Origin: Ganoderma boninense
Lineage: Eukaryota; Basidiomycota; Agaricomycetes; Polyporales; Polyporaceae
DNA: 64,000 nt
NCBI GenBank assembly: GCA_002900995.3
Contig: CM035315.1
Location: 2,449,826-2,513,825, forward strand
Direction of reading: 5' to 3'
This document shows, piece after piece, positions 58,087-64,000 of the stretch (within the stretch, counting starts at the first letter, position 1; every line of letters begins with the position of its first letter). The notes beneath the pieces were generated by a model. It was not told the DNA's origin. It was given only the letters and a program-made list of their open reading frames with translations, and did no database searches. Position numbers and translations under genes: made by a program.

Positions 58087-59339
58087 CGACAACGGACGCC
58101 GCGGCCTACTGCCACCAAACATTTCTTGACCATGTTTTCTTCCCAATTTTCTGCTGACGCTGGCCGGAATTAGAATCCGGCGAGCATGGCCCCCATGGAA
58201 AGGTGTGCGTCTGAATCGAAGCACGTTTATGTTACCACTCTCCCCCGGTTGTTCCGTGTGTCATCCAAGTGTCGTCTGTAACGCCTAAGTGTAAGGTCCC
58301 GTGGTAGCATGGGCATGGATATTAACTCACCAGACATTCGTGCTTCACATTTTGAGTTCTACCTGAATCTCCTGAACATATGTCGATGAGCAGACCTGTT
58401 GTAACGGCCCGGGCATCATTGTTTTGGCTAACTGTCAACGGATAAAATGCAGGTTGCCATTCCCATTCAAGTGGAGTGATCACTAAATAACACTTCGTTG
58501 TCTGCCCGAATAAGTGGTGCCCACTTTGTTAACTGGGATGTCATACTTAAGCTGTGGTAATTGCATAAAACGTCAAGGGATCATTACGGCGACTGCGGGA
58601 AAACAACGAAGCCACAGCTGATGGGTTAGGCGACTTCCTGTCGGGTGCGAGAGCGTTATAAATGTGACCGGATGGACAAGAGCTGACGGCATAGGTCACC
58701 CCTTATTATTGGCACACTGTGGTATGAACAGACTCACGGATCTCAAATGTAGCCCCATGATACCTAGCGATAAATCATTGCAGAGGATAGCGCCAACCGC
58801 AGGCAACCAGGTGTGAACTAAAACAGACGACGTCAACACATGCGGCTCTCCGGAGGCCCGCCGATGGAAGAAGAATATTCTTCAGAGAGACGGGATGCTA
58901 ACAGGGACATCGGAAGCATGATCAGAGTGGCATGCAGCCGCTGACCTGACACAGTCAGGCATGGTCAGAACCGGAACATGCTTACCATTGTAAAAGATGG
59001 CAGCGCGTTTCAACGACGCCCACTGGCTAGTATGCGAGGTTGATACACCAAATCACAGAATCACAGAAGCTAAGGAGGTGAGGATCAGTAGCGTTGGCCA
59101 CACGTCGTCTCCGTGCAAACGAGGCTGGCCCATTTTCCACCGAGGGGGAAACGCCCCGTACGGCGCCCAGTCTAGGGACAGATCACGGCTCGTGATACCT
59201 CAGCGTGCCGCCTAAAGCATACCAGCGGTTCTCGATGCGCTCACGGCAAAACATGGCAGCGTGTAAAGCAGTGGAGAATAGGTACCAGCAGCCCTTGGAC
59301 TGTGACCCTACCTGAAGGTGGGCCGGGCTTCCTTTTGCA

Positions 59340-60310
59340 GTTTATTAATTGCGCGTAAGCAAGCTTCGAAGGTGGATTTCGCTGTACGAGAGTTCAAGGC
59401 GCCAAGAGACGAAGGGTAAGAACTTGATGCCGGGTGTTGTGTATGAAAACCTTAGCGTAATATTAGTTCTACTGTTCCTATATGGATTCATCCCCATTGA
59501 ACGTGACGCACCTTCTGCTAGACGAGGATAGCCCGGCTTCACATCTGGCGACGAAGACCTGAGCAGACTTCGATGATCGGACCTCCTGTAGCATCGTGGT
59601 CTGGCGCACCTGTCAGCATGTCAACGGCTGACATTCAAGTCACCATGTCCTTCATGAGAAACGCCCGTCGTACCGCTGTTTTGTTCGCTGTCTACATGGA
59701 TATTTTTGGTGAGTTTCAAGTGGCCATATTCTAATGTAATAACTATCAATACCTATGGATGTATGAGGCGGCAGTACATATTTGGAACCGGGTTGCGGAG
59801 CTCTGAGAAGACGTGTGGAGATACCTCCTGATCAAGCATCCCACGAGACGGCCTGAGAGCGAACCACATGTAACTTGACTGAGGAACCTAGGCACACACG
59901 GCGTCAGCACATTTGGAACTAGTAGTCAGTCCCCTTCACAGATGCAAGGAGTAGGACATCTTCGGACCTTTTGACAGAGACGCCTCAGTAGTTATCGACG
60001 TTCCTCCGCCGAATGAAAGGAGGTGTCAGGCTCCCGCAGCATGGCGTGTTGGATGAGATGCCGGCCTTCAGGTGCATCTCGGCCAAGCGGGAGTCAGAGA
60101 GGTGTACGACGAGGCCGCCTCTCCGGATGTTCAGGGGAGCCATAGCTAGGGATGAGAACACGGACAATTGTGGGAAACCGACAATTGCTCGATGCCTCTG
60201 GAACTCCAGGCTGAGTCACCGCGAATGAAATATTCATTGCTGCCTTCGACAGTGGAGAGAGCCTCGTTTTGTGCCCTGGAATGCATCAGAGAGAACATTG
60301 GAGTTGACAA
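59340..60310 (+). repeat. Inverted duplication, right arm
   Basis: Plus-strand counterpart of the left arm 54440-55440 (landmarks given there). It lies upstream of copy E as the left arm lies upstream of copy D, so the inverted duplication included gene and upstream DNA; an extra stretch of about 1.1 kb separates arm and gene on this side. Confidence 0.75.
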
Positions 60311-60592
60311 TATCGATGGTAGAGATAGGATAGTTCAAAGAAATAGGTGTCACGAAGCAAGATGGAGAGTGGCATCGCGCCACAACGGAGCCATGCAAGG
60401 CGCCAACAGAACTACCCGGGCGGGCCGTTCGCGTTGTCCTCCACTTCACCTCCTCAGAGGTCCCCTCCAGGTAAAGCTCAAGCAAATTCACAACTGCGAC
60501 GCATCAGCTTCTCGTCTGCGTTATTTTTGGAGCAAGTCAGTTCCCATATGTAGCGGCGGACAACCCTACCCCCAAGTCCCATTACGAAGCCA

Positions 60593-60720
60593 CAGTGCGC
60601 CGTCGGTAGGGAATAGCGGGGGGTACAGGAAACCCCGGGGGTCGGGGTAAGGGTACAGAAGGGTAGGGGTAGGGGTAGCCATCATGTACCCTTCCGCAAC
60701 CCTGCACCCCAGGAAGGGTT
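60593..60720 (+). repeat. G-rich GGGTA-repeat stretch, possible hAT left end
   Basis: Begins CAGTGCGCCG and contains repeated GGGGTA/GGGTA units (GGGTAGGGGTAGGGGTAG near 60661-60678). hAT elements often have such subterminal repeats. No terminal inverted repeat or 8-bp target duplication can be verified because the right end is outside the window. Confidence 0.35.
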
Positions 60721-61048
60721 TTAGCGCCCTGACACAGCCACGAGCGCTCACCAGGCTGCATTAGCGCGGAGGCGAGCGCTCTCGACTTAGCACCGAAGGT
60801 CGGAAGAGCACACTCCATCGATGCAAGTCCACGGAGTCCGGGCTGTGTGCTCCCCGAGCTCCTCAGCCTCATGTGCAGTCGGGTTTTGAATATATTGTCA
60901 TATTTGGGTTTCAAACTCCATTTAGTAGGACATGTAATGTACTGTACAGTTCTTGAAGCCACAGGAAGGGGTCGGAAACAAGGTCGGAAATCAGACTATC
61001 AGCAGCTACGCCGTCGAGACTCTACTCTGCTCCTCCTTGCTTGTTACA

Positions 61049-64000
61049 ATGTCTCGAAAGCGCTCAGGAACATCCACTGCAATGCGGTCTCCGCCATCCA
61101 AGAAATCGCGTGCGCCGCCGCGCGCTGCGTCCAATTCAGGTAAGAAGAGCTCAGGTACGAAGAAGTCGAAGGCCAAGCCGGAGCCGAGGCTGGCACCGTC
61201 GAAGTTGAAAGCGGGCCCTGTCCGTGAGAAGGAAGACCACGGGCGCGCGAAGGCTGCAAAGGAGGCCCCCGAGCGCACGAAACGAAACAAGCCGGGGCCC
61301 TCGAAGGCGCGCGCCTCTCCCGATCTCGATATGGATGGGCTGGAGATCCTCAGTGACGAGGAGAAGGAGGGGAGCAGCGACGACGAGGGAGGAGATGGAG
61401 AAGAGGTTGATTCTGATGAGCTCGAGGGCCAACTTGGTGCGCTTGTCTAGTTTTCGCTGCGCGATCTGGGTGATAATTAATCAGCGCCTAGATGAGCTGA
61501 TGCGGGGCTGGGACTCACCGATATACGCATTCTTCGAGCCGCGTCCCAAGATCCAGTACAAGGACGGACGCCTGAGCCATGTCTTCCGGTGCGCGAAGGC
61601 AAACTGCAAGGCCAGACAAGGTGTGCGCCGGTATCTGGACACCCAGGACAGCACGTCGACGTCCAACATGAGACGCCATGTCGAGAAGTGCTGGGGCGCC
61701 AAGGCGCTGGCACTGGCGAAGTCGCTCGGCAACGTCGATGACGCGCGCGAGCAGATCTTCGAGAAATTTATGGACGGGGTTCAGCTCACTGCTCACTTCG
61801 AGCGGAAGAAGGGCGCGCGGGTTACCTACCTTCACCGCAACCATACGAAATCCGAGACGCGCACGGAAGTCGTCCGGTGGGTCTGTGAGAACGCGCGGCC
61901 CTTCAACATCGTGAAAGATCGCGGCTTCTTGAGCCTCATGAAGACGGGAAGGCCGGGACATTACGTTCCCTCGCCCTCGACAGTCTCTCGCGATGTGAAA
62001 GTCGTCTTCGCGCGGACGCGCAACCGGATCGCGAAGATCTTGCAGGTAAGAGAGGGCGTCGCGCGTTGAGATGTCGATCTTCTGACGCGCACTGGTTTCC
62101 AGGAGTACCAAGGATCCCTGGCGTTCACCACGGACGCCTGGACTTCTCCGAATCACCGCTCCTTTGTCGCGTTGTGTGTCCACTTCGAGTACAAGGGCGG
62201 GCCGATTACCATGGTCCTCGACGTTGTCCAAGTCGCAAAATCGCACACGGGCGCGCACCTCGCGGATGCGTTCGCGCGAGTCCTGCAAGAGTTCGGGATT
62301 AGCAAGAAGGTACGCAGCTCGTGCGCGCGGTCGACGCGCGCACAGATTACGCTCAGACTACTCACGTTTGAAACATCTAGCGCGTCCGCATCACCTGCGA
62401 CAACGCTTCTAACAACGACACCATGGTCCAGGAGCTCGTCGAATACCTCCCCCTCTTTGATGGGCAGCGGTCCCGCGTGCGCTGCTTTCTGCACGTCTTG
62501 AGCTTGATTGTAAAGTCTTTGATTCGCGAGTTCGACGCGCGGCCAAAGGAGCACGTCCCGGGCGAGGACGACGAGGAGCGCAAGCTTCGCGAACTTGCTG
62601 CTGACCTTGAAGAGTTTGAGCAGGAACGCGAACAGAAACGGAATGCGCGCAAGCGCGCGGATCGACAAGCGGAAGAGGAAGAGGACGAGGATGACGAGGA
62701 TGACGAGGACGAGGAGAGCGTAGACGACACCGGCGACGACGTCGACCCGATGGAGGACCTGTCGGAGGAGGAGCGGCAGGAATTTGAGACTGATGTACGG
62801 CCGTTTAAGCTGGCAATCGCGAAGGTTAGTCATGGTTTGTTAAAACTCTCAGCGCGCATGCTCACGACGACAATACAGATTCGTACCTTGGGTTTCAAAA
62901 TCATCAACTCCAGTACGAGGCTCCTCCCGGAGTGGAAGAGGGTGTGCGAGGAGGTGGGGCTCCCGGAGCGCTTGCTACCCCGAGATGTCCGAACCCGGTG
63001 GAACTCCACGTTCGATATGCTGAACTTTGCGCTTGAGTATCGTGAAGTCGTCAATAAAATGACGATGCGACCGGCGAATGGGCTCCGAGCATACGAGCAG
63101 GACGATGAGTCGTGGGCGATGCTAACACAGGTGCAAGAGGTCCTTGAGGTTCGTGTGCCGCCTGAACTCTACCGTTGAACCTTGCTAATGAACCTTATTC
63201 CGCACCGTTGAACCTTGCTAATGAACCTTATTCCGCCACTGCAATCCTCGCACCCACGCCGTCCTCTCCTCGGGGTTCCCCGCCTCGCCGTCGAACCCAT
63301 GGCGTCCGCCCACAATCCCCCTCTGACCGTTAACCCCGTCTAACACTCACGCACTCCGCCGCGTCCACAACTGTCCATACTGCTCCATACCCTCGCTTCC
63401 TCACCACAATCTTTCTCGGTTCTCGGTTCGCCTGTTATCTGCGTCGCGCCGACGCTGTTCCTCGACCTGCACCCTGGGATCCCACCGTCGCCGCGACCTG
63501 GCACTCGGACTCTCCACACGCACCCCATCGCCCACAGGTCTTCAAGAGCGCTACACTATACTTCTCTCGCGACGTCCCGAACCTTGCACGCGTGATTCCG
63601 GCCATGGATCACGTCGAGGAGACGTTGACAAACGCGCGCTGCAACCCAGCATATTCGAATGCGGTACAGGTGGCGTGCGGCCTGGCCAAGAAGACCCTCG
63701 ACAAGTACTACTCACTCACTGACGAGTCTGCAACCTACCGGATCGCCATGGGTGAGTTTTACGGCGCACCACCATGTTTTTGGCTAACCTTCGCGTCTCG
63801 CGCCAGTCCTGCACCCTCGGCACAAGCTAGATTATTTCCGAAGGCTCAAGTGGCCTGGCAAATGGCAGCGCACCGCGCGCGAGCTCGTCGAGCAGGAGTA
63901 CGCCGCGTGCTATGCCGGCCACTTCGACGGGACTCAAGATGAGCACGAGCGTGGCGATGAGACTCCATCCGCGAGTTCGCGCGCTGCGAGCACACGCGGT
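61049..64000 (+). CDS. hAT-family transposase, partial (runs off right edge)
   Basis: A DNA transposon of the hAT superfamily. From the ATG at 61049 a basic, Lys/Pro/Ser-rich N-terminus (MSRKRSGTSTAMRSPPSKKS) is followed, after an intron at 61437-about 61489, by LDELMRGWDSPIYAFFEPRP and a BED-like zinc finger (CAKANC..H..C). The RNase H-like core has LAFTTDAWTSPNHRSFVALC (first Asp), RITCDNASNNDTM (second Asp), RVRCFLHVLSLIVKSL, an acidic insertion domain, and LPRDVRTRWNSTFDML. A 389-nt intron (63149-63537) is followed by ATLYFSRDVPNLARVIPAMD and VLHPRHKLDYFRRLKW. The C-terminal dimerisation domain lies beyond 64000. Five or more introns, all frame-keeping; no stop breaks it within the window, so the element may be young. 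Confidence 0.9.
63171..63236 (+). repeat. Perfect 33-nt tandem duplication in a transposase intron
   Basis: Two identical, adjacent 33-nt units (63171-63203 and 63204-63236), each beginning ACCGTTGAACC and ending TTATTCCGC, inside the 389-nt intron of the hAT gene. Confidence 0.95.

Larger units (their letters stand above)
57999..61048. other. Copy E upstream region to hAT transposase
   Basis: About 3 kb without an intact gene. It contains the promoter of copy E, about 1.2 kb with no recognisable content (58140-59340), the right arm of the inverted duplication, and a G-rich stretch that may be the end of the hAT element. Confidence 0.45.

Overview
The window is nuclear DNA of a filamentous basidiomycete, most likely a wood- or litter-associated agaricomycete of the Polyporales type. 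Evidence: genes are cut by many short (about 45-70 nt) GT-AG introns with CTGAC/CTAAC branch sites, genes are tightly packed on both strands, and the families seen (FunK1 kinase, lineage-expanded BTB and F-box proteins, small secreted Cys-rich proteins, a fungal hAT transposon) are typical of that group. The species cannot be named from the sequence.

Layout. 0.3-5.1 kb: mismatch-repair gene MSH6 (-). 6.1-7.4 kb: an HNH-nuclease-domain gene (+), with a relic of a phospholipase tail antisense just upstream. 8.4-11.0 kb: a secreted/membrane lysophospholipase (-). 12.3-13.4 kb: BTB gene 1 (-). 14.2-15.4 kb: an unrecognised gene (+). 17.3-20.4 kb: a FunK1 fungal-type kinase (+). 21.9-24.1 kb: an MFS drug/H+ antiporter (+). 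24.4-29.8 kb: a tandem run of three BTB genes on the minus strand, of which one is intact and two carry single-base frameshifts, plus two BTB relics. 29.9-30.9 kb: the Pol I/III subunit AC19 (-). 31.7-32.4 kb: an unrecognised small gene (+). 34.4-36.6 kb: nitronate monooxygenase (-), divergent from 37.0-38.9 kb methionyl-tRNA formyltransferase (+). 39.5-41.2 kb: F-box protein (+). 41.7-42.4 kb: a small secreted protein (+). 42.7-43.8 kb: BTB gene 5 (+), followed by gene relics.

From 46.3 to about 60.3 kb the DNA changes character. It holds an 8-Cys secreted protein and then a family of five related 10-Cys small secreted proteins (one decayed copy A, intact B, C and D on +, intact E on -), embedded in duplicated non-coding blocks. 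The four intact copies share an invariant cysteine spacing (7-3-8-7-9-4-3-5-8); three share TATA/leader sequence; and D and E lie inside a roughly 1-kb-armed inverted duplication. From 61.0 kb to the right edge is a hAT transposase, cut by the window.

The window combines conserved housekeeping genes (MSH6, AC19, FMT) with fast-evolving accessory families. The most interesting part is the 10-Cys secreted-protein array. The BTB cluster shows active birth and decay. All exon joins were made by eye from splice signals and reading frame; none has transcript support here.
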